Shown here: positions 38,101-48,079 of the stretch, piece after piece | How the letters are laid out: each line of letters starts with the position of its first letter | Position numbering within the stretch: the stretch's first letter is position 1 | Assembly: GCA_960531495.1 (NCBI GenBank) | Contig: OY482862.1 | Span: forward strand, 18,880,267-18,944,266 | Direction of reading: 5' to 3' | Source: Zeus faber | Lineage: Eukaryota; Chordata; Actinopteri; Zeiformes; Zeidae | Length of the DNA stretch: 64,000 bases | The notes under the pieces: model-generated | The model's database searches: none | What the model saw: only the letters and a program-made list of their open reading frames with translations | What the model was told of the DNA's origin: nothing | Program-made: the position numbers and the translations under genes

Positions 38101-40671
38101 CACTTCCATGCCTTTCTGTGACTCTTCCAGTCTCTCTGTTGCAGCCTGCTGATGACACTCTGTGACACTCTAAGCTCAGTGGCCAATTACCTCTGAGATC
38201 ATCCTGTTTGAAGCCTCGCAATGGCGAGGTACTGTTGATCAGTTATTAGGTGTCGTCTTGGTCTCATGATGTCAAAATGGGAACAGCATGATGAAGAGGA
38301 CTGTTTAAATACCAATTCTAATTGAACCAGGAAATGTATTGGTCGATTCATGGATCAAACACCTGTTGTGAATTNNNNNNNNNNNNNNNNNNNNNNNNNN
38401 NNNNNNNNNNNNNNNNNNNNNNNNNNNNNNNNNNNNNNNNNNNNNNNNNNNNNNNNNNNNNNNNNNNNNNNNNNNNNNNNNNNNNNNNNNNNNNNNNNNN
38501 NNNNNNNNNNNNNNNNNNNNNNNNNNNNNNNNNNNNNNNNNNNNNNNNNNNNNNNNNNNNNNNNNNNNNNNNNNGAAGATTGTGGAGAGTTCTGTTTCTT
38601 TGTCTGTGTAACACATTTTTCACAGGCAGTTGTTGACCAAGTGATGTGACAGACAACTATCATTTCAAGTATAGTTTGATTCTCACCATAAACAAGAACA
38701 GTCGAGAGCAACTCATGTACTCTCTGCACCTCTCGAAAGGTCGCTCTGCGTGTAGCAAAAGGCAGTGTACGGATCCTGGCATCCTTTCTGTCCAGCGGGG
38801 CTCCCCGACCCCCAAAAAAGAGGGTTTTATTGTAGCTAGGGGCGCGAAGAAATTATCAGCGAGGCCTCCTTCAGGTGTTCGACCCATATGTCCAGAAGAT
38901 CCTGGACGTCCTGCAGAGGATCAGAAATCATTCATTTTGTTAAGTGAACAAAAACCTTGAGGGCACTGACAGATTCTGATAAGGCAATGAGTCTTGACAG
39001 GGGTAGAAAGTTTGACCTTGCCTTGACTAGCGCTGCCTCATTGTATCGCCTCAGTGCGGCCCCTGCTGATTTGGGCGCGTGGCTGCGGTTCTGAGCGTCT
39101 CTGAGGCCTTGAGCCGTGCCCCGCTTTGCTCGCACAGTGTAGCGGTGAAAAGTCTTGTGCTGAATCACCTCTTTTCTGGAATATAAACACACACCCGTTG
39201 GGCAAAAATGTCTTCCCATTGGGACCGCTGTTTTGTTTAATTATTTAGAGAATAAAATAATAAGGCTTTGTTTTTGTTTTTTTTATTTTGTGTATATGTA
39301 TAAATTTTGTGTGAGAAATAAATGTTGCCTGGAGCCCTTTTTGAGAAGAGATTCTTTATTTTTCAAATGCAGTCATAGGAGTATGATGCAGTTTGACATC
39401 GTATACATTTGACATTGTATAAGCTATTCTGAAAAAGTCAAGCAGTTTAGAATTTTTGAAAGGGCTCCGCCTTGCAAACAAAAAAAACAGTTAGGTTTAG
39501 TCTTCTCTCCTCATAGTATTGTATGTGAAAAAAAATATATAAAAGCATTACAGCCAGTGGCAGTAAAGAGAAAAACGCAACACTTGGGTGTAAAATATAT
39601 AAAAACCTGAGTTTTCAAATTTAAAAAGTAGACACTGACCCCTTGAAGATGGCACCAGCGAAGTGTCCTCCACCCGTCATGAGAATGACCCATACTGTCT
39701 TGTCACTGATGTTCTTTAGGGACGCCATTACATCAGCCTCACCATCTAACTTAATTACACAGAATTACCAAACAATAGTTAGGGAAAGTTATTAGTTATT
39801 CAACTAGGATTCATGTTGTAACTGCCTTCGTCTGTTAAAACTCACTTTGGCCTGGAGCACACAGCGGTGGACCCCGAGATACTGTCCTTCTGCGTTCTGA
39901 AAAACCACCTTGCTGGAAATCCGGTGAGGATACGCATCAGCTTCAGTGGAAGACTCTTTACAGGGCACATCGCTGCATTTCCCCGCCCAGTCACCATCGG
40001 AATCTTGCTCCTCCGAGTCAGAATCTGAGCCAGAGATACTTGACAGGTCTCCTGTGAAGACATAGGGGGGGGGGATCCATTATTATAATTATTGCTAACT
40101 ACATTTTGGCCTGGATGCATGATGTTTAAGACGACTCTAGAGCCCTCACCGGTCCCAGTTTTTCTCTCAAATTCTTCCACGGTGACTTGTGGCAGTCCTG
40201 TGATCCTCTGTCTCAGGTTAAACCGATGCCAGTCGAGCTTGTAGTGCTCCATCTGTGGAAAAAAAGTTATCGGTGCACAGCACTACCCGCCCCCCTTTAA
40301 GGAGGAGAGCTCTTGACAATCAGATCGCTTACTACTGTATTTACCTGTTCCTCACGGCTGTTAAAGGGGCAGCGGCAGGTTGAGCAGACCATCCTGTCTG
40401 GCACATCTCTGGGGAGAGTGCTCTCGTTTTGTTTGTCCTCCACCCACCGTTGCAAACCTCCTGTTCACACGTCGCACAAGGTCAGGTTTTCACGTGTTCG
40501 CCAACACATAGTGCGGAGAGTTTCTAAACAGATGACTCAGAGTGACTCACCGTCTGTTGGTGGCTCAACGGACACGGGCTGCTGTTCACCAGGAGTTACT
40601 TCTCTGAGCCCAATCACAGCCTTCTCCTGGAGACAGCAGTCGAACACCGAGAGGTTTCTGCAGGCGGTCAT
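35135..40671 (-). CDS. ankzf1: Ankyrin repeat and zinc finger protein 1 (Vms1 family); frameshift in exon 7, exon 8 cut by gap
   Basis: ANKZF1 is the peptidyl-tRNA hydrolase that releases nascent chains from stalled 60S ribosomes. Exons: 40551-40671, 40345-40460, 40150-40252, 39846-40051, 39640-39749, 39022-39175, 38687-38910, 38603 into the gap, 36845-36991, 36382-36700, 35854-35965, 35600-35767, 35398-35468, 35135-35261. Visible in order: C2H2-like finger (CSTCRCPF...HYKLDWH), VLRF1 domain with the catalytic GTAQ motif (Gln about 241), ankyrin repeat ([20 protein letters not shown]), coiled coil, VCP-binding motif ([15 protein letters not shown]) and a C-terminal CxxC...CxxxC finger. Intron 6 is GC-AG (AAG|gcaagg). 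Exon 7 has one extra base near 38851-38856, creating a TAG at 38836-38838; without it the frame matches the family. This could be an assembly error or a true lesion. Confidence 0.92.
37038..38374 (-). mobile_element. Tc1/mariner transposon, copy 2, in ankzf1 intron 8 (right end lost in gap)
   Basis: Same family and orientation as 31986-33516. It starts after TA at 37036-37037 with CACACACTACTCACAAAAAG, then GGGTGAAATTTATGG. The minus-strand transposase starts near 38270 with [20 protein letters not shown] and has the same in-frame TGA as copy 1, plus its own extra stop and frameshifts. [13 protein letters not shown] marks the catalytic part. The sequence runs into the N gap about 160 bp before the expected right terminus. 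Confidence 0.88.
38375..38574. other. Assembly gap (200 N)
   Basis: Exactly 200 Ns, probably a placeholder length. It begins inside the right end of Tc1 copy 2 and ends inside ankzf1 exon 8, so both are incomplete. Confidence 1.
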
Positions 40672-41168
40672 TATACTCGAGCGACCGGGTTTGCTGCTGT
40701 GTGATCACCTGGAATAGAGAAAGCGTTCACACAGTGGGAGCACAAAAAAAACGAATTCCAAAACACGTGTAATCCAATACAAGGACACGTGTATAAAAAA
40801 ATAAAAGCCCAGTTGACGGTGTCTCATTACATTAATAGTACACGCTACCTCATAGCACACACTGTCTGTTATTTGACTTGTGTAATTATTACCCGCCTCA
40901 ATCACATACCGTTGTTAAATGTTTAACTTTTCAGCAAAAAGGTAAACACTCACCATGGGAGAAGGAACGTGTGTGTACGACGGTAAAATCCATCCGCTTT
41001 ACGGCAGCCGCGACGGCTCAAAAGTGTCACAGTGAGGGAAGGCGTTTGATTGGATGGCCGAATAAGGACGCGACACTACATTTTAAAAAGGCAATAGTAC
41101 ATTTTATTCGGAAGAAACATTTTACAGGATGTATTAATAATATACATAAAAAGGTTAAAAAAAAAATT

Positions 41169-42092
41169 TCACTTCGGTCGGCGTTGGCTTCGCTTGGGTT
41201 TCTTGGATGGTTCTTGAATTAAGGATTTTGCTGGCGGGAAGCACAGTCAATAAATTACTGCATACAGTATGCAATCAAATGTATAAATATATATATAGAT
41301 GTATATGACGGATAAACAACAGCGATTAATTCGATTGACGTCTATTACCGGCCAGGGAACGTGAACGCGCCTCTGCCAGGGCCTGTTCCAATTCCAAAAC
41401 CTGGCACTGAAGGCGTTTCGCCTTCTCTGTGACACAGTCCTCCATTTGTTGTAGATTTGTAAATTTAGATTTACAATACTCACTTCAAGAAAAGAGAGGA
41501 AGTTATCCGTGTATGCAAGTGCGACGTGGGCTTACAGCTGTTTCATTCGACGCACAGGCATGGTTTTAGTGCGCTTGCCTGTCCGTCTGGGGTTTCAGCA
41601 GCAGGTCGGTGAGTTGACGCTCCCGCTGCGCTAAGTGGCCGAACTCCATCAGGACGTTAACGACTCCGCCAGACGCCACCACCAGGGTCACCCTGCGCTC
41701 CATTTCTTTGGTGCTGCGACGACATGGGGGGCAAACAAAGGCAGCACGTTGTAGAAGTTAACCCAGGAAGGGGGCACGTACGAGTCGGGGGGGGGGTATG
41801 CAGTCTGGGTACTCGCACCACTCCACGCCGTCTCTCTCCGCGCACTCTCTCTCTCGTCGGATTTCGTCCAATTTGCGGGATTTCTCAACGATGGCGAGTT
41901 GCAACTGTTTTATTTGCTCCTGCAATTTGGTGTAAAATCATTTATGGGGATGTTAATTATAACGATACCACGGCGCTGTCGTCGATGGATAGTTACCTTC
42001 AGGTTTTGGGGTGGTAGGGGAGATGTTTTCTTGTTAAAAAGTACGGTCATGCTGTCGTCTGGCGGGCCAGCTCCCAAGATGGTGTCTCCCAT
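41169..42092 (-). CDS. Small coiled-coil protein of unknown function, five exons
   Basis: Exons: 41997-42092 (starts MGDTILGAGPPDD, ends PPQNLK), 41919 to about 41825-41850 (EQIKQLQLAIVEKSRKLDEI), 41579-41713 (KEMERRVTLVVASGGVVNVL, then GHLAQRERQLTDLL), 41349-41482 (EYCKSKFTNLQQMEDCVTEK, then QCQVLELEQALAEA) and 41169-41230 (AKSLIQEPSKKPKRSQRRPK, stop). Phases agree for exons 3-5. The exon 2 donor is uncertain because several weak GT sites give the needed phase. Intron 3 uses a GC donor (ACAG|gcaagc). The product is about 170-180 aa, with heptad-like helices and a very basic C-terminus that could be a nuclear signal. I do not recognise the family. The helix-helix-basic layout would fit a centrosomal, kinetochore or chromatin scaffold, but that is speculation. 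Confidence 0.65.
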
Positions 42093-42123
42093 TATCAGGA
42101 CCACTTCCTGCTGGCCTAGCAGA

Positions 42124-42196
42124 GCCCGGATAGCTCAGTCGGTAGAGCATCAGACTTTTAATCTGAGGGTCCAGGGTTCAAGTCCCTGTTCGGGCG
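42124..42196 (+). tRNA. tRNA-Lys (anticodon UUU)
   Basis: A 73-nt cloverleaf. Acceptor GCCCGGA pairs with TTCGGGC and the discriminator is G. The D arm contains the A-box TAGCTCAGTCGG. The anticodon stem CAGA/TCTG encloses a TTT anticodon, and the T arm contains the B-box GGTTCAAGTCC. A TTTTT Pol III terminator is at 42202-42206. All stems pair, so it looks functional. It starts 31 bp from the start codon of the divergently transcribed coiled-coil gene. Confidence 0.97.
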
Positions 42197-42303
42197 TAGT
42201 ATTTTTCCTTCCTGGAAGTCTGAGCGAAACTGTTTAACTGGCGTGTACAGTGGCAGTACTTATAGATGATAGTATTTTTTTTTTCTCTGTAATACATGTG
42301 ACC

Positions 42304-42480
42304 AGTGGTGGAGGAGGTATTCACGCCAAATACTGCGCGAAAGTGCAAATACCATGGCAAACCCCCCTCTGAATGCAGTCAAAGGTACCACATTGGTATT
42401 TCTACTTCAGTAAAGTATTTACTCTTCAATGCACTAATAAAGTATAAAAAGGGGAAGTACCTGATGCCCTGACAAAACAG
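42304..42480. repeat. Fragment of a fish CAGTGGTGGA hAT-like repeat
   Basis: CAGTGGTGGAGGAGGTATTC, then ACTTCAGTAAAGTATTTACTC and an A-rich tail, matches the left part of a common fish repeat (consensus CAGTGGTGGAAGAAGTATTC, from memory). An opposite-strand end of the same family lies at 59505-59642. Confidence 0.6.
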
Positions 42481-42802
42481 CCCATAATATTCCATATGCT
42501 CATGCATGTCCTGATTACAATTAAACAAAACAAAAAATAGTACAGGTGGTGTCAGTTATTTGGACTATATGAAGCCATACGGATCCAATTTTAATCACTG
42601 ATGCGCAATTTTTATTGGGCCTGTTTTTAATATATAGATAAATCCTGATTGAAAAAAAACCACAAAAACTAAATTAACCAAACTGTGTTTTAAAATGTAG
42701 TGGAATAATAAGTGTAAATATAGCCCCTTCGAAATGTGGATGGAGTAATTGCCGAAAGTCTGAGAAACCTAGAATAAGTACAGATACTTGGAAAACATAC
42801 TC

Positions 42803-43174
42803 AAAGGTGCGGCCCGTAGAATTTAGTGGCATCTTGCGGTGAGGTTGCAGATCGCAGCCAACTGAATACCCCTCCCCATGGCGGCGCAACACGGAGGCCT
42901 CCGTGGAAGAGACGGGGGCCACAAAACGCACGACTCGTGTTTGGTTTGGCCCTTCTGGGCTACTGTAGAAGAAACGCGCCGGCGCAACACGGCGGCCTCC
43001 GTGAAGCGTACCCGCTCCCCGCACAGATAAAAACGGCTCATTCTCAGGGAACAAAAAAAAAAACGAACAACGATTCTCATGTTCATGCGATTATACACTA
43101 ATTAAACCATACTTATGGATATTACATCCCATTTCTGCCCAGTCTCTTCTGTAAACTCCACACACTGCACCTTT
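42803..43174. mobile_element. Fish MITE with AAAGGTGC terminal inverted repeats
   Basis: The block opens AAAGGTGCGGCCCGTAGAAT and closes CACACACTGCACCTTT. Inside are GTGAGGTTGCAGATCGCAGC, TTCTGGGCTACTGTAGAA and ACGGCTCATTCTCAGG. This is a very widespread percomorph repeat that I recognise from many UTRs and introns. The open frames across it (42674-43101, both strands) are spurious. Confidence 0.75.
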
Positions 43175-43797
43175 AAGTACAACAACAAAGTACTTTTACT
43201 CTGTTATTTTCCACAACTGAAAGTGGGAAATTAGAAATTTTATTAAGTAGAAGATACACATGCAGACACACACAAAAGGTGTGAAACAGCCTGTGCAGAT
43301 GACTGTAAATGATCAAATAAAACAAGTTCAACAGGTATACTATTATACATCGTAGGATCACAAACAGGGAGTTACGATGCCATATAATTCGGCCTTGTCT
43401 TAATGCCAGTAATACTGGACTGAATAAGCGCATGGCGCAACACACCTGATTTGGAACACTTAACTCAAAGGCCTCGAAATTAGCACCCAAACACGGCAGG
43501 TTGTCCCCGAGGAGGCCAGATGTACATGGAAGAAAATAACAAAATAACAGTTGACATACACCTCCTCGAATCCCAAAAACAATTCCAAACCCACACTCAG
43601 TGTTTAAAACATAGATTTCGCGGCCGGCCGCCGAACGGCAGCTGCTATTACCCCATCCTCCCCATTGGTGCTGTTGTTGATGGGAGAATGGGAGATGAGG
43701 GGATGGCGTTTCCCTCGCAAACAAATAAGAGTGACCCTGTACTTTAAGTGGGATAATGATAGTTTCCCCTCCCACACGCGCGGTGATGGGGAACGCC

Positions 43798-43803
43798 TAT
43801 AAA
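43798..43803 (+). promoter_or_regulatory. TATA box of astacin gene 1
   Basis: TATAAA lies 50 bp before the ATG at 43853, giving a short 5' UTR. It fits a strongly tissue-restricted gene. Confidence 0.65.
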
Positions 43804-43852
43804 GCTCAGCGTCGGAGCAGGTAATGGCAGCACTGCGTCCTGACTCACGGCG

Positions 43853-46800
43853 ATGGCTCGGATTATCCTGCTCTACGTGCTCTTTTGCCCCTTTCTCTCG
43901 GCTACGCTCACCCGGGTAAATATGCACGGAACCCGGGAGCGGCATTTCAACAGATTCAATAAAATTATAACAAGCCCCACCCCCCGCCCTCCTTTTCTTT
44001 TCTTTTTGTTTCTTTCTGCAGAATTATCTCATCAACACAAAATGGATCCCCAGGAGTTATTCGGGTAATTGCTGCTTTTGCCACTGAATGTTATTCAAAG
44101 TCGCCAGTTACGGTTGGGTTTAACCACCAATTCTCAAGAGCAAAATCAGTTAAACTCACTCCTTTCCTGTTGTGTGGAAGACGATCGCACGGTGCAGAGT
44201 GACGTGACGCCCATGGATGAGATCATCAAAGTGAACGAGTTTCAAGGTGAGACCTCTCCGGTTACGCTCCAAAGAACAATCTGTAACTCGATAAGAAAAC
44301 GATTTCCTTTTTTTTTTTTTTGTTGTTCTTTTTAATGGCTCACATTTCCTCGCTTGGTGCTTCAGCTTCCAGGACCATGGAGGGCTCCACCAGCCTGAGG
44401 GAGGGGGACATCGCCGTCTCCACCGGACGGCGGTCCAAGGCTTGCTTCGCCAGGAGCTGCCTGTGGTCCAAGTCGGTGGACGGCCACGTGTACATCGCGT
44501 ACAGGCTTTCTCCCCGGTACGGTGAGTGCAGTTTCTTTACTCCTCGCTACAACTACAGCTTGACACCTCTTCTTCTTTTTTTTTTTTTTTTTTTACGCTA
44601 ATGTAGAAAAAAAGAGGAACCAGCTGCCAAGGCTGGGTATGGAAATTCTCCACTTTTAGCATTAATTGTGCCTAATTGTGCGTAATCACCGGGTGTCATG
44701 ACATTTCACTGCATATATGTATGACCGTATGTATACGTATGTGACAAATAATCTCTTGAACTTCAACTTGAATACATGTAAACCTCTCATTGATCATTTT
44801 TCATTTTTCAACCCCAAATGTACATTTGTATTGTAATGAAGTATCGTTTATGGACCACTATCGGTCACGCCTCATATCGTGTTCACAGATTTTGCCCTGT
44901 GCGATTAGTCATTTGCGTTTAAAATCCGTCAGTTCCATCTTCTTTCTACGTCACGGAACAGATGAGGTTGACGGCAAAGTGATAAGGAAAGGGATGGAGA
45001 ATATAGAAAAAGGAACCTGCGTGCGCTTTGTTCCCTGGACTCACCAGAGGGACTACCTGGATATTCAGCCCAAGTCAGGGTGAGGTGCCCACATTCAAAA
45101 TCCAAACACACTCATTTCACACCCAGCAACAAAGAATCGTTCATGTTTGTCCTTTTCCAACATAGAGTGCTTGCTTTCAAATAACCATCAAAAGAATGAG
45201 CAAATGGATAATAAAGCGAATAAAGAAAGAGCAATTGTGTGTTTGTCCCTGAGTTGCGGTGAAGCTGCAACATGTTTCTACGTCGGCGGGTTTTAATTTT
45301 TCCTCACAAAATGGAGTCATTTCTGTGGCTTGGCCCAGGTGCTGGTCCTACCTGGGCGTGCGCGGCGGACGGCAGACGCTTTCTCTCCAGTCCCCGGATT
45401 GCATCAGGGCCGGAGTCACCTCCCACGAGCTCATGCACGCCCTGGGCTTCGTGCACGAGCAGTCCCGCGCCGACCGGGACAGCTACGTCACCATCATGTG
45501 GTCCAACATTTGGAGAGGTCATTGAAAAAGGCCGTGTGTGCACTGTGTCTGTCTCAGTGAGATTACTTCACAGATTGTTTCATTTGGGGTCTGCACTGTA
45601 ATTCAATGCAGCGTTTTTCTGTCAAAGGGTGCACCAGTATTGCGCTTGATTTATGCACCACGTAGAAGTGAACTAGAATATCCTGCGGAGAAGCCTATCC
45701 TCAAACACCCCTCCACAACACACACACGACCATGAAATGAATTGCATCTTCTGCAATTTGAAAGTTGCAGCAGTTGATTTTGTGATAATTCTTTATCAAG
45801 AGTTCAGTCCTAATGTGTGTTCTATTTTGATTATTTTCCATTTTCAACAGATCGTTTGAGAAACTTTGAAAAATTCAAGACCGACAACCATGATTTACCC
45901 TATGACTATGGCTCAATTATGCACTTTGGAATGTAAGTAGTAAAAAAATAAAATAAAATGACATGCACGTCCCTATTAAAATGTTGTGTAAACTAGAGTC
46001 ATAAAGGTCATATTTTTACCCATGTTGACATTGAGAAAGTTAGAATTACGCTGTATGCAAAAGTCCTCTCTACGCAAGAGAGCTTCCTGTTTTTTGATTT
46101 TATGACATCCTTTTAATCTCTCTTAATCATACAGTGATTGGTGTAAATATGGTGTTTGCCGTGCAACTCTAGTTCATGGAAGACAATGTTTTAACAGGGT
46201 CCGGTGTGACCCGTCCTTTAATGACAATCTCCTTAAATGAGCATTTTGCTTATATTTTGCCAACTATGCTATCACCATTGCATCAGACAATAACCCAACC
46301 CCGCCAACCTGAAGCCATATATACAGTACATTATGCACACTATCATCTGTGAACTTCAGGTTCACCTATTCCGAAGACGGAGAGCCGACAATCATCCCTA
46401 AGAACAAAAACGTGAAGCTGGGCCTGGTGTCGGCTCCCAGCCACATCGACAAGCTGAAGATCAACAGGCTTTACCAGTGTGGTTGGTATCAAACATCCTA
46501 GCTGTGGTGACAGATGTGGCATTCCCACGACAAATGCACTCGAAATATTCATTTTTGGCACAATATTTGTCTGTAGGGTCGGGGTAGCGATTGGTATGAA
46601 ACAGCGATCGCCGGCCTGATGAACTTAGATCGGTCGTCACTGATGACTTTCATTTTGGGGATTTTCACCCAATGCTGGCAATGATCAGCGACATGGAAAT
46701 CGCTAATTTAATAAATTCTTGCAGAGTGCTATGAATACTAGAACTGTTTACCACCATCGACTAATCAATCCCAAAAGTGGCCATGAAATTCCATCACTAA

Positions 46801-46991
46801 GACTGGATCCGACGGCCTTCTATTGGCCAACATTGATTTCAAGCAATTACAGTAACAATGACATTTTCAGCTATTAAGTTCATAAACAAGCAGATACACA
46901 CATTTTTTTGGCAGATGTACCTAACTTGTTAAATGATACCATCCATGCCGGTTTTTCTCTTTTACTGCATGTAGGTGAAACGGACGATTAA
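43853..46991 (+). CDS. Six-cysteine astacin metalloprotease (hatching-enzyme type), gene 1
   Basis: A secreted zinc endopeptidase of the c6ast/hatching-enzyme family. Exons: 43853-43915, 44022-44064, 44181-44246, 44366-44521, 44962-45079, 45339-45517, 45851-45932, 46360-46481, 46975-46991; 281 aa. It has a signal peptide (MARIILLYVLFCPFLSATLT), a short propeptide with the aspartate switch in REGD, and the extra N-terminal cysteine pair (KACFARSC). Four conserved cysteines follow (TCVRF, GCWSYLG, PDCIR, YQCG). The zinc motif HELMHALGFVHE spans residues 178-189. The Met-turn reads SIMHFG, with Phe234 where astacins normally have the zinc-liganding Tyr. No CUB or EGF domain. The exon layout matches the next gene, so they are tandem duplicates. 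A polyadenylation signal is at 47070-47075. Confidence 0.9.
44690..44775. repeat. LINE 3'-end remnant in astacin gene 1 intron 4
   Basis: CATTTCACTGCATATATGTATG...GTGACAAATAATCTCTTGAACTTCAACTTGAA resembles the A-rich, TTGAA-repeat tail of fish Rex/CR1 LINEs. Only the extreme 3' end is present. Confidence 0.5.
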
Positions 46992-47970
46992 GGACCAATC
47001 CAAGCTGCTTGGATGCAGAAACCAGTCGAAAAATCACAATGAACTTTGTCCAATAATGGGATCGTTTTCAATAAAGATCAGTACAACATTTTTTTGACTT
47101 TGTTTGTGGTTGTTTCTTTGAACACAAGTGTTGAATTGATACATTTTCTAAGAAGGTGGTCAGGGGACATGAGTATGTTCAGGTGGCGAGGCCCAGTGAA
47201 AATCATGAAAATACAAGATAATTAACAAGACTTTGGCTGAGCGTTAGTCTTCCTGATGTCTCCCTTCTAAGGCATTGCATGAATACCACAAATAAACCAT
47301 TAAAATACCACTTGTGTGAAGAACAAAAATCTGAATGAGTCTTTTTTAATCAATGTATTGATTTGGTAAATCAATGTAATTGTAAGAAATATAGATAGTG
47401 GATGATTTTAAACAGATACATAGGCAGACCAAGAAGCACACCTTCTCAAAGCAGGGGTAGAATCACATCAGATTTACTGCATTTAAGTCCAATATTAAAG
47501 CAGCATATGTAGTATAGTGCTCAGGTAAGGGATACCAAATAGCAAATAATTGTCCCCTTCATATATTAAAAATATTTAGGGAACGGTTTTCGTATGTATA
47601 TTTAACTATATCACAAGATGATAGTTGCCAAGGCCGATCGTCAAAACGACCTAATGACAGGTTGCCCGTTCAGTCAGTCACAAATTGAAGGGTCTGCCAG
47701 AATGTATGGACACTCACTAGACGGCGGCTGCTGAGTGGCCGCACGCCCCGGACAGAGGCAGTTCTAAGTGTTCAATTTTTCGAAAGTGCTGACTCTTAAC
47801 GAGTGGCTAAAGTACAGGGCACGACTGGAGGTCGGCGCGCTGGAGGGCACCTGCCGTGGATCAACGGGGGACTTCTGTTAATCACATAGGTGGTGGGTAA
47901 TAAGGGCCTCAAATCACCATTCCCAGCACAAACATGCGCCCGGGCCGCCCGGGGTGGGCAGGAGGGGAGG
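46992..47970. other. Intergenic spacer between the two astacin genes
   Basis: About 1 kb holding the 3' UTR of gene 1, then AT-rich sequence and the GC-richer proximal promoter of gene 2. Nothing else is recognised. Confidence 0.6.
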
Positions 47971-47973
47971 CGG

Positions 47974-47980
47974 TATATAG
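47974..47980 (+). promoter_or_regulatory. TATA box of astacin gene 2
   Basis: TATATAG in a GC-rich context about 100 bp before the ATG at 48080. The 5' UTR would contain a short (CA)n run at about 48042-48060. Confidence 0.6.
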
Positions 47981-48079
47981 ATCCAGCGGTGGCGAGGACT
48001 TTATCTACTGCGAGCGTTGCATTTAGAAGACCAGAGTGAGAAACACACACACACACACACACTCCAGTCTGAAGCAAGA

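Noticed and set aside
41899-42237. Plus-strand frame with RIAQSVEHQTFNLRVQGSSP
   Set aside because: This peptide is the typical mistranslation of a tRNA gene; the region is the tRNA-Lys at 42124-42196.
43173-43775. 200-codon minus-strand frame upstream of astacin gene 1
   Set aside because: Cysteine/leucine-rich chance translation; it covers the promoter of the astacin and ends at a repeat.
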